Source of the DNA: Halobacteriales archaeon QH_8_67_36
GTDB taxonomy: Archaea > Halobacteriota > Halobacteria > Halobacteriales > Haloarculaceae
DNA: 31,341 nucleotides
NCBI GenBank assembly: GCA_003021755.1
Contig: PXQZ01000029.1
Coordinates: forward strand, 1-31,341
Direction: 5' to 3'
Numbering within the stretch: the first letter of the stretch is position 1; every line of letters begins with the position of its first letter. The notes under the pieces are model-generated. The model saw only the letters and a list, made by a program, of their open reading frames with translations, was not told the origin of the DNA and made no database searches. The position numbers were made by a program, and so were the translations under genes. This document shows, in pieces, positions 21,825 to 30,184 of this stretch.

Positions 21825-23237
21825 TCAGTCCGCGGCGACCTCTTCTGTAGTCCCGTCCTCGCGGTAGTGCTCCTCGATGAGTTCCTCGTCGATGCGGTTG
21901 AGCGCATCCTTCGGGAGCATCGAGAGCAGGTTCCAGCCGAGTTCGATGGTGTCGTCGATGTCGCGGTTCGTCTGTGTCCCCTGGTCGATGAACTCGTCCT
22001 CGAACCGGTCCGCGAAGTCCAGATACTTGTTGTCGAGGTCCGACAGCGCCTCGCGGCCGACGATGTTCACGAGGTCGCGCAGGTCCTCACCCTCCGCGTA
22101 GGCGGCGAATATCTGGTCTTTCACGTCGGCGTGGTCGACGCGGGTGAGTCCTTCGCCGATGCCGTCGTCCATCAGCCGCGACAGACTGGGCAGGACGTTG
22201 ATCGGCGGCTGAACGCCCTGGCTGTTGAGGTCGCGGTCGATGTATATCTGGCCCTCGGTGATGTAGCCGGTGAGGTCCGGAATCGGGTGGGTGTCGTCGT
22301 CACCCGGCATCGTGAGGATGGGAATCTGGGTAACCGAGCCGTCACGGCCCTCGATACGGCCGGCCCGCTCGTAGAGCTGGGCCAGGTCCGTGTACATGTA
22401 TCCGGGGTAGCCACGTCGACCCGGGACCTCCTCGCGTGCGGCACCGATTTCGCGCAGTGCCTCACAGTAGTTGGTCATGTCCGTCAGGATGACGAGGACG
22501 TGATAGTCCTTCTCGAAGGCGAGATACTCCGCGGTCGTCAGTGCGAGTCGCGGCGTAATCGTCCGCTCGACGGCGGGGTCGTCCGCGAGGTTCATGAAGA
22601 CGACCGACCGTTCCAGCGCGCCGGTGCGCTCGAAGTCGTCCATGAACTCGTTGGCCTCCTCGGCCGTGATACCCATCGCGCCGAAGATGACGGCGAACTC
22701 CGAACCCTCCTCACTGCCCTCCTCTTCCTCGGGCACGGACGCCTGTCGCGCGATCTGGAGCGCCAGGTCGTTGTGCGGAAGTCCGGACGCCGAGAAGATC
22801 GGGAGTTTCTGGCCGCGCACGAGCGTGTTCATGCCGTCGATAGCGGAGACGCCCGTCTGGATAAACTCCTCGGGGTACTCCCGGGAGTAGGGGTTGATGG
22901 CCGCACCGACGATGTCCTGTCGCTCGTCGGGGACGATTTCGGGCCCGCCGTCGATTGGCTGGCCGGTCCCGTCCATGACCCGTCCCAGCAGGTCCTCGGT
23001 GACGGGCATCTTCATCGTCTCGCCGAGGAAGCGCACGGAGGCGTCGCGGTCGATACCCTCCGTCCCCTCGAACACCTGGATGGCGACGTAGTCGCTCGCC
23101 GATTCGAGCACCTGGCCGCGGCGCGTCTGGCCGTCGCCGATCTCGATCTCGACGATTTCGTCGTAGCCAACCGGCTCGTCGGTCTCGACGAACACCAGCG
23201 GGCCGCTGATCTCAGTGATCGTCTGATACTCTTTCAT
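21825..23237 (-). CDS. atpB: A-type ATP synthase subunit B
   Basis: Regulatory, non-catalytic subunit B of the A3B3 head, 470 residues. It has the alpha/beta-like fold but a degenerate P-loop (SASGLPHND), as expected for B. Characteristic segments are EYQTITEISGPLVFVE at the start, TVFI-like FAVIFGAMGITAEEA, VILTDMTNYCEALREI, PGYMYTDLAQLYERAG and ITQIPILTMP-type sequence. An acidic insert EEEEGSEEGSE (about residues 171-181) is a halophilic loop. Its ATG overlaps the atpA stop by one base (TAATG), showing translational coupling. Instead of atpD, the next gene on the strand is the rhodopsin gene. Confidence 0.97.
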   Translation of the reverse strand: MKEYQTITEISGPLVFVETDEPVGYDEIVEIEIGDGQTRRGQVLESASDYVAIQVFEGTEGIDRDASVRFLGETMKMPVTEDLLGRVMDGTGQPIDGGPEIVPDERQDIVGAAINPYSREYPEEFIQTGVSAIDGMNTLVRGQKLPIFSASGLPHNDLALQIARQASVPEEEEGSEEGSEFAVIFGAMGITAEEANEFMDDFERTGALERSVVFMNLADDPAVERTITPRLALTTAEYLAFEKDYHVLVILTDMTNYCEALREIGAAREEVPGRRGYPGYMYTDLAQLYERAGRIEGRDGSVTQIPILTMPGDDDTHPIPDLTGYITEGQIYIDRDLNSQGVQPPINVLPSLSRLMDDGIGEGLTRVDHADVKDQIFAAYAEGEDLRDLVNIVGREALSDLDNKYLDFADRFEDEFIDQGTQTNRDIDDTIELGWNLLSMLPKDALNRIDEELIEEHYREDGTTEEVAAD

Positions 23238-24997
23238 TAGTATAGCTCCCGGAGCTCCGACGCGATGTCGTCCTCCAGTTCGTCGATGTACTCGTTGTAC
23301 TCTTCCTGAACGCCGATGCGGTTCAGACGGGGCGCGGCGTCGATGTCAGTGAGCTCCTCGACGGGCACGCCGGCGTCGAGCGCCTCGAAGGCCTCGTCGT
23401 TGTACGTCTTGATGGCGTCCATGATGCGGTACGTCTTCCCGGGCTCGCAGTAGGTGTCCGTCGGGTGGAACGCGTTCTGCTGGAGCCACGCCTCGCGCAG
23501 ATAGCGGGCGATTTCCAGCGTGAGCTGCTGGTCCTCCGGCAGCGCGTCCTTGCCGACGAGCTGGACGATCTCCTGTAGCTCCGCTTCCTCGTCCAGCGTG
23601 TCGATGGCCCACTGGCGCGTCTCGGGCCAGTCGTCCCGGACGTTGTCGACGAACCACGGGTCAAGCTGCTCCCGATAGAGCGAGTACGACTCGTTCCAGT
23701 TGATAGAGGGGAAGTGACGGCGCTCGGCGAGGTCGGCGTCCAGCGCCCAGAACGTCTTGACGATACGCAGCGTGTTCTGGGTGACCGGCTCCGAGAAGTC
23801 CCCGCCCGGCGGGGAGACGGCGCCGATGACCGACACGGACCCCTCGGTCCCGTTGATGTTCGTGAAGTAGCCGGCCCGCTCGTAGAAGGCCGACAGGCGC
23901 GCCGAGAGGTACGCGGGGTACCCCTCCTCGCCGGGCATCTCCTCCAGTCGCGAGGAGATCTCGCGCATGGCCTCGGCCCACCGGGAGGTGGAGTCGGCCA
24001 TCAGGGCCACGTCGTACCCCATGTCGCGGAAGTACTCCGCGATGGTGATGCCGGTGTAGACGCAGGACTCACGCGCCGCGACGGGCATGTTCGACGTGTT
24101 CGCGATGAGGCAGGTCCGGTCCATCAGGGCGTTGCCCGTGATGGGGTCTTCCAGCTCCGGGAAGTCCTCGATGACCTCCGTCATCTCGTTGCCGCGCTCG
24201 CCACAGCCGACGTAGACGACGATGTCCGCGTCGGCCCACTTGGCGAGCTGGTGCTGGGTAACCGTCTTCCCGGAACCGAAGGGACCGGGAATGGCCGCAG
24301 TCCCGCCCTTCGCGATGGGGAAGAGGCCGTCCAGCACGCGCTGGCCGGAGATGAGGGGTTCGGTCGGGGTCTCCTTGTCGACGGAGGGACGCTGCTGGCG
24401 CACCGGCCACTCCTGTCGCATCCGTATCTCCTCGCCGCTGTCGAGTTCGACGACCGTCTCCTCGACGGTGAAGTTCCCCGACTCGATGGCGGTGACCTCG
24501 CCGCCCTCGGAGCCGGGCGGCACCATCACTTTGTGGTCGATACTGGGCGTCTCGGGGACGATACCGACGATATCGCCGGGTTCGACGGAATCGCCCTCCT
24601 CGACTTCCGGCTCGAACGCCCAGGTCTTCTCCAGGTCGATACCCGGCGCGTCGACACCGCGGTCTAGGTACGCCGACCCCATCTTCTCTTCGAGGACGTC
24701 AAGGGGGCGCTGGACGCCGTCGTAGATGGCGTCGAGCATCCCCGGCCCGAGGTCCACCGACAGCGGGGCGCCGGTCCCTTCGACCGGTTCGCCCGGGGAG
24801 ACCCCGGAGGTCTCCTCGTACACCTGGATGGTGGTGACGTTGCCTTCGATTTCGATGACCTCACCCATCAGCCCTTCCGAACCGACGTAGACGACGTCGT
24901 TCATCCGGGCGTCGAGGTCCCGAGCCGCTACGACCGGTCCCGAGACGCTTTCGATAATGCCGTCCTTACGGACGTCGGATTCTGTTGCTTGACTCAT
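23237..24997 (-). CDS. atpA: A-type ATP synthase catalytic subunit A
   Basis: Catalytic nucleotide-binding subunit A of the ATP synthase head, 586 residues. Walker A is GPFGSGKT at 238-245, followed by the arginine-finger and nucleotide regions in YVGCGERGNEMTEVI, LMADSTSRWAEAMREISSRLEEMPGEEGYPAYL and GSVSVIGAVSPPGGDFSEPV. The roughly 90-residue non-homologous region typical of A subunits (about 110-200) is present, with VPPGSEGGEV. There is no intein, although one can occur in archaeal atpA genes. It starts 2 bp after the atpF stop codon and overlaps atpB by one base. Confidence 0.98.
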   Translation of the reverse strand: MSQATESDVRKDGIIESVSGPVVAARDLDARMNDVVYVGSEGLMGEVIEIEGNVTTIQVYEETSGVSPGEPVEGTGAPLSVDLGPGMLDAIYDGVQRPLDVLEEKMGSAYLDRGVDAPGIDLEKTWAFEPEVEEGDSVEPGDIVGIVPETPSIDHKVMVPPGSEGGEVTAIESGNFTVEETVVELDSGEEIRMRQEWPVRQQRPSVDKETPTEPLISGQRVLDGLFPIAKGGTAAIPGPFGSGKTVTQHQLAKWADADIVVYVGCGERGNEMTEVIEDFPELEDPITGNALMDRTCLIANTSNMPVAARESCVYTGITIAEYFRDMGYDVALMADSTSRWAEAMREISSRLEEMPGEEGYPAYLSARLSAFYERAGYFTNINGTEGSVSVIGAVSPPGGDFSEPVTQNTLRIVKTFWALDADLAERRHFPSINWNESYSLYREQLDPWFVDNVRDDWPETRQWAIDTLDEEAELQEIVQLVGKDALPEDQQLTLEIARYLREAWLQQNAFHPTDTYCEPGKTYRIMDAIKTYNDEAFEALDAGVPVEELTDIDAAPRLNRIGVQEEYNEYIDELEDDIASELRELY

Positions 24998-24999
24998 TG

Positions 25000-25326
25000 T
25001 TAGTCCTCGTCCATCAGGTCGATACCGATGGCTCGTTTTATCTGTTCACGCAGCCCGCCGCTGCCGGCGCCCTCGCCGCCGAGGGTCACCAGCACGGGTT
25101 CGACACTCGTCTCTGCCGACTGCCGAACCGACCGGGAGAGACGGTCCATGTCGTCGTCGTGTATCACGACGATGCCGACGTCGTCGTCGGAGAGCATCTC
25201 CGAGACGGCGTCGTCCAGCTGCTCGTCTTTCTCCTCGGCGGGGATGTCCGCGAACTTGCGAACCCCCGCCAGCCGAAAGCCCGTCGTGAACTCCGGGCTC
25301 CCGACCACTGCTATCTCCTGGCTCAT
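25000..25326 (-). CDS. atpF: A-type ATP synthase subunit F
   Basis: Small central-stalk subunit F, 108 residues, which binds subunit D and helps couple rotation. Seen are the N-terminal strand EIAVVGSPEFTTGFRLAGVR, the helix EEKDEQLDDAVSEMLSDDDVGIVVIHDDDM and the C-terminal helix GGLREQIKRAIGIDL, the normal CheY-like layout. The start MSQEIAVVG at 25326 is chosen; its ATG overlaps the stop codon of atpC (ATGA), indicating coupled translation. The longer upstream frame is inside atpC. Confidence 0.95.
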   Translation of the reverse strand: MSQEIAVVGSPEFTTGFRLAGVRKFADIPAEEKDEQLDDAVSEMLSDDDVGIVVIHDDDMDRLSRSVRQSAETSVEPVLVTLGGEGAGSGGLREQIKRAIGIDLMDED

Positions 25327-26399
25327 AGTATCACCAGCTCCTGTTCGATTGCCTCGGGGCCGAGATCGGCCTCGCGACCGCGGGCGATGGCCCGGATGTT
25401 GTCGACCTCGCGCTCCTTGGCGAGGACGTACGACAGCACCGGACACACCGACAGCGGGTAGCGGGTCGACAGCTTGTCCGCGTACTCCAGCAGCGCCGCG
25501 TCCAGCGCCCGCTCGAACTCCACCAGGCTCCCGGCGTCTTCGAGGTCCGAGAGCGCCGCGTCGAGGTCGTCGCCGTACGTGCTCTCACGCACCGCGGCGA
25601 CTAGGTTGTCCATGTTGCCGGTCAGCCGGGCCAGTGACTGCCGGTCGAACAGCTTGCCGCCGTCGATGTAGTACGCGGCGGGGTCCGTGTCGGCCCCACT
25701 GCGGGCCAGCCGCAGTGCGTTCCGGAGGTTTCGGAAGTCCACTTCGGCCCGCAGGAACTGGACGTACAGCCCCGTCGCGCTGTCGGGCTCCGGATTGCTT
25801 GGCAGCCCTTCGAGCAGTGTCTCGTAGAAGGCGCGGTCGATGGCGTTTTCCAGCGGCACGAGGACGTTCTGCTCCTCGTACGCCTCGTAGGCCTCGGCCA
25901 GCGCGTCCCCGAAGACGGTGTCGTCCAGTTGCGTTACGACCTCCTCGATGGAGCCGGCGTTGCGGAGCGCGTCGAGACGACGTTCGGTGAACTCGCCGGC
26001 TCGGATGAAGTCGTCCTCGACGTCGGCGAGGTCGGCCCCGGAGTACAGCCCGCGGATGACCGTCTTGACGTTCCAGGCGTCGAACTTCCGCAGGTAGCGC
26101 GCGATGTAGTCGTACAGCGCGCCCTCCGACCACTTCAGCAGGTCGTCGAAGTGTTTCGCGAGGTTGCGGTTGAGCGCGTATTCCACGAGGTCCGAACCGC
26201 TGTACCGGGCCCCGAGGGCGTTCATCTCGGTTTCGTACTCCGTTTCCTCCATGAAGCGAGCGATTCCGCTCGTCCCCATGCGGACCAGCTTCCGGTAGTC
26301 GTCGTCGTCGAACAGCGAGGCGCGACGGGAGCGGACGCGAGCGATGACGTACTCGTAGTTGCTGCTCCGGCCGCCGGGTGCTGTTCCGTACAGACTCAT
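25323..26399 (-). CDS. atpC: A-type ATP synthase subunit C
   Basis: Subunit C (V-ATPase d homologue), the socket that links the central stalk to the membrane c-ring. 358 residues, mainly helical, with three repeated helical units; LYDYIARYLRKFDAWNVKTVIRGLYSG and LYVQFLRAEVDFRNLRNALRLA are characteristic. The start MSLYGTAPGGRSSNYEYVIARVRSR is typical; upstream in-frame residues lie within atpE. Its ATG overlaps the atpE stop (ATGA), and its stop overlaps the atpF start, so it is tightly coupled in the operon. Confidence 0.95.
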   Translation of the reverse strand: MSLYGTAPGGRSSNYEYVIARVRSRRASLFDDDDYRKLVRMGTSGIARFMEETEYETEMNALGARYSGSDLVEYALNRNLAKHFDDLLKWSEGALYDYIARYLRKFDAWNVKTVIRGLYSGADLADVEDDFIRAGEFTERRLDALRNAGSIEEVVTQLDDTVFGDALAEAYEAYEEQNVLVPLENAIDRAFYETLLEGLPSNPEPDSATGLYVQFLRAEVDFRNLRNALRLARSGADTDPAAYYIDGGKLFDRQSLARLTGNMDNLVAAVRESTYGDDLDAALSDLEDAGSLVEFERALDAALLEYADKLSTRYPLSVCPVLSYVLAKEREVDNIRAIARGREADLGPEAIEQELVIL

Positions 26400-26980
26400 T
26401 GGTCGTCGAAGAGTCGGTCGCTGATTGCTTTCAGGTTGCCCTCCCAGACGGTCCCAAGGACCGAATCGAACGTGTTGTTCACGCGGACCCTGGAAGCCTC
26501 GCTCTCGACGACCACTCCGCCGAGACACTCCTTCTCGCCGGCAAACGTTGCGTCGTCGTATGCCGTGAGGATATCCTCGATGAGCGACTGGTCCTCGGCG
26601 CGACCGTGGACCCGGAGCTCGTCGCCGTCGTCGAACTCGTCGACGGCGGCGTCGAGCAGCGCACGGGTCAGCTCCTCGCGGCGGTCGCCTTCGAGGTCGG
26701 CGATGGCCTGCTCGACGTCCGCGCGGACGTCTTCGAGCACGTCCCTGCGGGCGCCCAGTCGGGCCTGCTTGGCTTCGAGTTTCGCAGAGGAGAGACGCTG
26801 TTCGCGCTCCTGGGCGATTTCGCGCTCGACCTCGGCCTCGCGCTCCTCGCGAATCGACTCGGCGTCGGCCTCGGCCTCGGCGACGATCCCCTCGGCGCGC
26901 TCGTCGGCGTCCGCGCGAATCTCCTCTGCACGTGCGCGGGCCTCGTCTCGGATGTCCTCTACGACTGTTTCAAGACTCAT
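26396..26980 (-). CDS. atpE: A-type ATP synthase subunit E
   Basis: Peripheral-stalk subunit E, 194 residues. The first 110 residues are a long charged coiled coil (EARARAEEIRADADERAEGIVAEAEADA...) that pairs with subunit H. The C-terminal globular part (VHGRAEDQSLIEDIL...GGVVVESEASRVRVNNTFDSVL) contacts the A3B3 head. It starts 18 bp after the atpK stop; its own stop overlaps the atpC start. Confidence 0.95.
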   Translation of the reverse strand: MSLETVVEDIRDEARARAEEIRADADERAEGIVAEAEADAESIREEREAEVEREIAQEREQRLSSAKLEAKQARLGARRDVLEDVRADVEQAIADLEGDRREELTRALLDAAVDEFDDGDELRVHGRAEDQSLIEDILTAYDDATFAGEKECLGGVVVESEASRVRVNNTFDSVLGTVWEGNLKAISDRLFDDQ

Positions 26981-26998
26981 TGTTGAAAAGGGGGGATT

Positions 26999-27259
26999 TT
27001 AACCCAGGATGAAGACGACGACCAGCGCGAGAATGACGAGCGTCTCCGGCAGGACTGTCAGAATGAGTCCACGGCCGAACATACTGTCGTCCTCGGCGAT
27101 AGCGCCGACCGCGGCGGCGCCGATACCTCGCTCTGCGTAACCTGAGCCGAGCGCGGCCAGCCCGACGGCCAGTGCCGCGGCGGCGGCGGGTGGGATAGCC
27201 GGGGCGGCGCTACCTTCCTGCAGTACAGCGTTGACAACGGGTGCGATGGTTTCGATCAT
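26999..27259 (-). CDS. atpK: A-type ATP synthase membrane subunit K (c-ring)
   Basis: Proteolipid subunit K that forms the rotating membrane ring. 86 residues with two transmembrane helices (about 24-46 and 64-86) joined by a polar loop AIAEDDSMFGRG. The ion-carrying carboxylate is E72 (LPETLVI) in helix 2; the surrounding residues lack an obvious sodium-site pattern, consistent with proton use. A short N-terminal extension precedes helix 1. A 205-bp gap with its own TATA-like element separates it from atpI, unlike the tight spacing of the other atp genes, which may allow extra expression to match ring stoichiometry. Confidence 0.94.
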   Translation of the reverse strand: MIETIAPVVNAVLQEGSAAPAIPPAAAAALAVGLAALGSGYAERGIGAAAVGAIAEDDSMFGRGLILTVLPETLVILALVVVFILG

Positions 27260-27321
27260 ATTGGTGAGATCCTGTGTGAAGTTGCTCGTGTCCGAACACG
27301 CGTATGTGACGCCACGGCGTT

Positions 27322-27329
27322 CATAAATG
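27322..27329 (-). promoter_or_regulatory. Possible internal promoter (TATA) for atpK
   Basis: Minus-strand CATTTATG about 66 bp before the atpK ATG, within the only long gap of the operon. Predicts a leader of about 40 nt. Assigned from sequence and context only. Confidence 0.35.
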
Positions 27330-27440
27330 TTCTCAAAACACTTCGTCAGCAGGCCGTTCTGGCGGTTTAGGCGGGCCTGCGCGCCTGTTTGTGAGTCGGT
27401 ACCAGTCGTCTATCAGGCCTTGATTTCAGGTCCCGACATA

Positions 27441-27450
27441 GATAAAATAC
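27441..27450 (-). terminator. T-rich stretch after atpI
   Basis: Minus-strand GTATTTTATC, 14 bp past the atpI stop. Could partly terminate the atpHI transcript, or serve as a second TATA box for atpK. Confidence 0.25.
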
Positions 27451-27464
27451 TCCGGCAGCGAGGG

Positions 27465-29729
27465 TCAGTCGTCGGTCGTGTAGGTCCGCTCGTAGCCGAA
27501 CGGGGTGTACTTCGTGCCGCCGCCCTCGAAGAACTTCCCGAAGAACTCGACGTACTCGAGACGCACACCCTGCAGGCCGGCGCTGGTGACACCCAGTACG
27601 AGCACGAGGATGTGCCCGAGCACGAGTACGAGCAGGCCGCCGACCACACCGGCGATGCCGGCGTGCATCAGGCCGGGGAAGATGACCGACTCGGCGCCGT
27701 AGTTGCCGATGGCGTATTCGGGTCCGTGGTTGATCAGGAAGTGCCACTCACCATCGTGTTCGTACGCCCCGAAAAAGAGGAGATTGACCACGAAGGCCAT
27801 TCCCGCCTTGGCCAGTAACACGGCGGCCAGGCGGGTGTACGACAGCACGTTCACGAAGACGTTGAGGAACTCGACGAGTTCGATGGGGTCGGCAAAGCCC
27901 AGCAGGACGAACCCGACGAGGAACACGCCGAGCCACGCCGAGAACGGCGCCCCCAGTCCCGGGATCGTGAACAGGTCGAACGCCGGCAGACCGGTGAAGC
28001 CAAGCGCGAACGGGTGGCCCGCGAAGATACCCTCCTCCGCGCCGTAGAGGAAGTCCGGGGCCGCGCCGTTGGCGCCGGAGAACACCCACGCCCACAGGCC
28101 GAACATCATCAGGAGCCACGAACCGCTCTCCGTGATGGCGTCCCACAGCCCGTGTGAGAGGTTTTCGATGAAGTCGAACAGCCAGCCGACGGAGAGGTGG
28201 ACCACGCCGGCGAGCAGGCTGATGGTCAGCCACGCGATGGCGTACTCGCCGTAGTGGGGCTGGAGCCCCTTGTGGATGGGTGCACCCTTGAAGCCGAGCA
28301 TCGGCCAGACCACGTCCGAGATGGTGTGCAGTCCGAACACTTCGCCGTACAGCACGCCGAACAGCGCCGTGAACCCGCCGGCCCACATCGTCACGCCGCC
28401 GAGGCTCTTCAGCACGTCGCCGCTGGCCCGGGAGTACAGCCCGTAGCCGAGCAGGAAGTAGAGTAGCCCGTAGCCGAGGTCGCCGATCATGAACCCGAAA
28501 AACGCCGGGAACGTCAGGAAGAAGGCGACCGTCGGGTCGAACTCGCCGTACTTCGGCCGGTTGACGACCTCGACGAGCGCCTCGAAGGGCCGTGCCGGGC
28601 CGGGGTTGTCCTGGATGACCGGCGGGTTGGAGTCGCCCATCGTGACGAGACCGCTGGCGGACGTGGGGTGGCCGCCGTCCGCGACGGCCGTCTCGGGCTG
28701 GTCGTCCGTGTCGTCGGCCGCCGGGGCGTCCGCCGTGTCGGACTCGCCGCCCGAACCGCCCTCGCCCCCGCTTTCGATCTCCTCGTGGGAGCGGACGTGT
28801 CCGTCGCTGTCGTACTCCGCGATCTCCAGTTTCTCGACGTCGGTGGCCTCGCCGACGGCCGAGTCGACCTGCTGCTCGAACGGTTCGTACTGCTCGTCGG
28901 GAATCCACCCCTCGGCGATGAAGGCGTTCTCCGTCGTGGCGAAGGTCAGCGGCGCCTCGGCCTTCTGGACCTCGATTGTGAGTTTCTCCTCGGCGGCCAG
29001 CAGGAAGCCGGCGTAGTCGAGGCGGAGCTCGTCGAGTTCGTTCTCGACCGTGTCGAGCTTCGATTCGAGCTGCTGTTTGCGGTGGTTCAGCTCTTCGAGG
29101 TACTCCGTCGGGTCGCCGTCGCCCTCGGGGACCGCGAGCGCCGAGAACGTCGCGCCGACCAGCGCGTCCTGGAGTTCGCCCTCCTCGGCGCGTGCGAAGA
29201 CGGCGACGACGCCGTCCTCGTCGAAGACCCGGTAGGCGTCGATGTCGCTGTCGTCGAGCGCGTCTTCGATCTCGTCGTCGTCGCCCTCACCGACCGTCAC
29301 GGCGAGCGTGTCGTAGCCACGGAGCAGGTCCAGGTCGATGCCGAGCCGGACGAACGGCTCCATCGTACCGATCCGGTCTTCGACCTCGCGGAGGTCGTCG
29401 CGGACGTCGTCGCGCCGGTCGTCGAGCTCCGTGACCTTCGTTCGGACCGCTTCCAGGTCCTCTTCGAGCGCCTCGTCGGTGACCAGGCGCGTCGGCCCGG
29501 CGTCCGCGTCGTCCACGTCGAGGATGGACTCCAGTGCGCGAACCGTGACGAGTTGGTCCGAGGCCTCGTCGGCGCCCTCGGCCGGGTCGCCCGGCTCGAA
29601 GCCGTCCCACGAGCCGTCGTACTCGGTGACGTGGAGCATCTCCAGGTCGTGGACCGCCTCGATGACGGGCTCCATGACGCGTTTCGACCCCGTCACCGAG
29701 ACGCGGCACATCTTCTCAGGTCTGAGCAT
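27465..29729 (-). CDS. atpI: A-type ATP synthase membrane subunit I
   Basis: Large stator subunit I (V-ATPase a homologue), 754 residues. The N-terminal cytosolic half (about 1-385) includes long coiled-coil stretches (TKVTELDDRRDDVRDDLREVEDRI) that bind the peripheral stalks. The C-terminal half has about eight transmembrane helices, with the essential arginine R633 in LSYTRLAAVLLAKAG facing the c-ring. An acidic Ser/Gly/Asp-rich insert (about residues 305-350) separates the halves and is probably a halophilic loop. The start MLRPEKMCRVSVTGSK is typical of haloarchaeal AtpI. It overlaps atpH by 14 bp. Confidence 0.96.
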   Translation of the reverse strand: MLRPEKMCRVSVTGSKRVMEPVIEAVHDLEMLHVTEYDGSWDGFEPGDPAEGADEASDQLVTVRALESILDVDDADAGPTRLVTDEALEEDLEAVRTKVTELDDRRDDVRDDLREVEDRIGTMEPFVRLGIDLDLLRGYDTLAVTVGEGDDDEIEDALDDSDIDAYRVFDEDGVVAVFARAEEGELQDALVGATFSALAVPEGDGDPTEYLEELNHRKQQLESKLDTVENELDELRLDYAGFLLAAEEKLTIEVQKAEAPLTFATTENAFIAEGWIPDEQYEPFEQQVDSAVGEATDVEKLEIAEYDSDGHVRSHEEIESGGEGGSGGESDTADAPAADDTDDQPETAVADGGHPTSASGLVTMGDSNPPVIQDNPGPARPFEALVEVVNRPKYGEFDPTVAFFLTFPAFFGFMIGDLGYGLLYFLLGYGLYSRASGDVLKSLGGVTMWAGGFTALFGVLYGEVFGLHTISDVVWPMLGFKGAPIHKGLQPHYGEYAIAWLTISLLAGVVHLSVGWLFDFIENLSHGLWDAITESGSWLLMMFGLWAWVFSGANGAAPDFLYGAEEGIFAGHPFALGFTGLPAFDLFTIPGLGAPFSAWLGVFLVGFVLLGFADPIELVEFLNVFVNVLSYTRLAAVLLAKAGMAFVVNLLFFGAYEHDGEWHFLINHGPEYAIGNYGAESVIFPGLMHAGIAGVVGGLLVLVLGHILVLVLGVTSAGLQGVRLEYVEFFGKFFEGGGTKYTPFGYERTYTTDD

Positions 29730-30048
29730 GTACCGCCTCCTCGAAGAGGTCTGTCACGTAGTCGACCACCTCGTCCTTTCGGCCAGCGGCCTGCTCGGCG
29801 AGCTCCTCGCGGGCGTTCTCGCCCTGCTCGATGAGTTCCTCGTGTTCGGCTTCTATCTCATCGCGAGCGTCCTCGAGGCGCTCCTGTGCCGACACCTCGG
29901 CGTCCTCGCGTGCCTGTTCGCGGATCTCGTCTGCCTCTTTGCGAGCCGCGGCGATGGTCTCCTCGCGGTCCTCCTCGGCCTCGGCGACGATGTCGTCGGC
30001 CTCCTGCTCGGCCTCCTTTATCCGGTCGAGAACTTCTGGCCGTGGCAT
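29716..30048 (-). CDS. atpH: A-type ATP synthase subunit H
   Basis: Peripheral-stalk subunit H, 110 residues, almost entirely a right-handed coiled coil (RIKEAEQEADDIVAEAEEDREETIAAARKEADEI...) that pairs with subunit E. First gene of the operon, order H-I-K-E-C-F-A-B. A TATA-like element lies 34 bp upstream, in a 136-bp region shared divergently with the methyltransferase gene. Its stop lies 14 bp inside atpI. Confidence 0.94.
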   Translation of the reverse strand: MPRPEVLDRIKEAEQEADDIVAEAEEDREETIAAARKEADEIREQAREDAEVSAQERLEDARDEIEAEHEELIEQGENAREELAEQAAGRKDEVVDYVTDLFEEAVHAQT

Positions 30049-30078
30049 TCTCTAATCGTCCAAACCTTACTCCAGTGG

Positions 30079-30086
30079 CTATTTGG
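30079..30086 (-). promoter_or_regulatory. TATA box of the atp operon
   Basis: Minus-strand CCAAATAG centred about 34 bp before the atpH ATG. Just upstream (30092-30119) are two small inverted repeats, GCGAA/TTCGC and CGCGG/CCGCG, possible operator sites. Confidence 0.4.
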
Positions 30087-30152
30087 TAGTTGCGAAGTTT
30101 TCGCGGAACCGAAACCGCGTGATCGGGGGCCGGACTCGCCGCGGAATCCGGG

Positions 30153-30160
30153 GAATTATC
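30153..30160 (+). promoter_or_regulatory. TATA box of the methyltransferase gene
   Basis: GAATTATC centred about 28 bp before the ATG at 30185; leaderless spacing. Confidence 0.4.
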
Positions 30161-30184
30161 ACCGCCAAGGCCTAACGGCCGGTA

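Noticed and set aside
21786..23240. Long open frame of 484 codons opposite atpB
   Set aside because: Antisense shadow of a clear atpB gene; such frames arise from GC-rich codon use in haloarchaea and the translation matches nothing I recognise.
23237..24997. Intein in atpA
   Set aside because: The reading frame continues through the P-loop region without an insert, and the 586-residue length is that of an intein-free subunit.
28668..29834. 388-codon frame opposite atpI
   Set aside because: Antisense shadow; atpI is well supported and the reverse frame is Val/Asp-repetitive.
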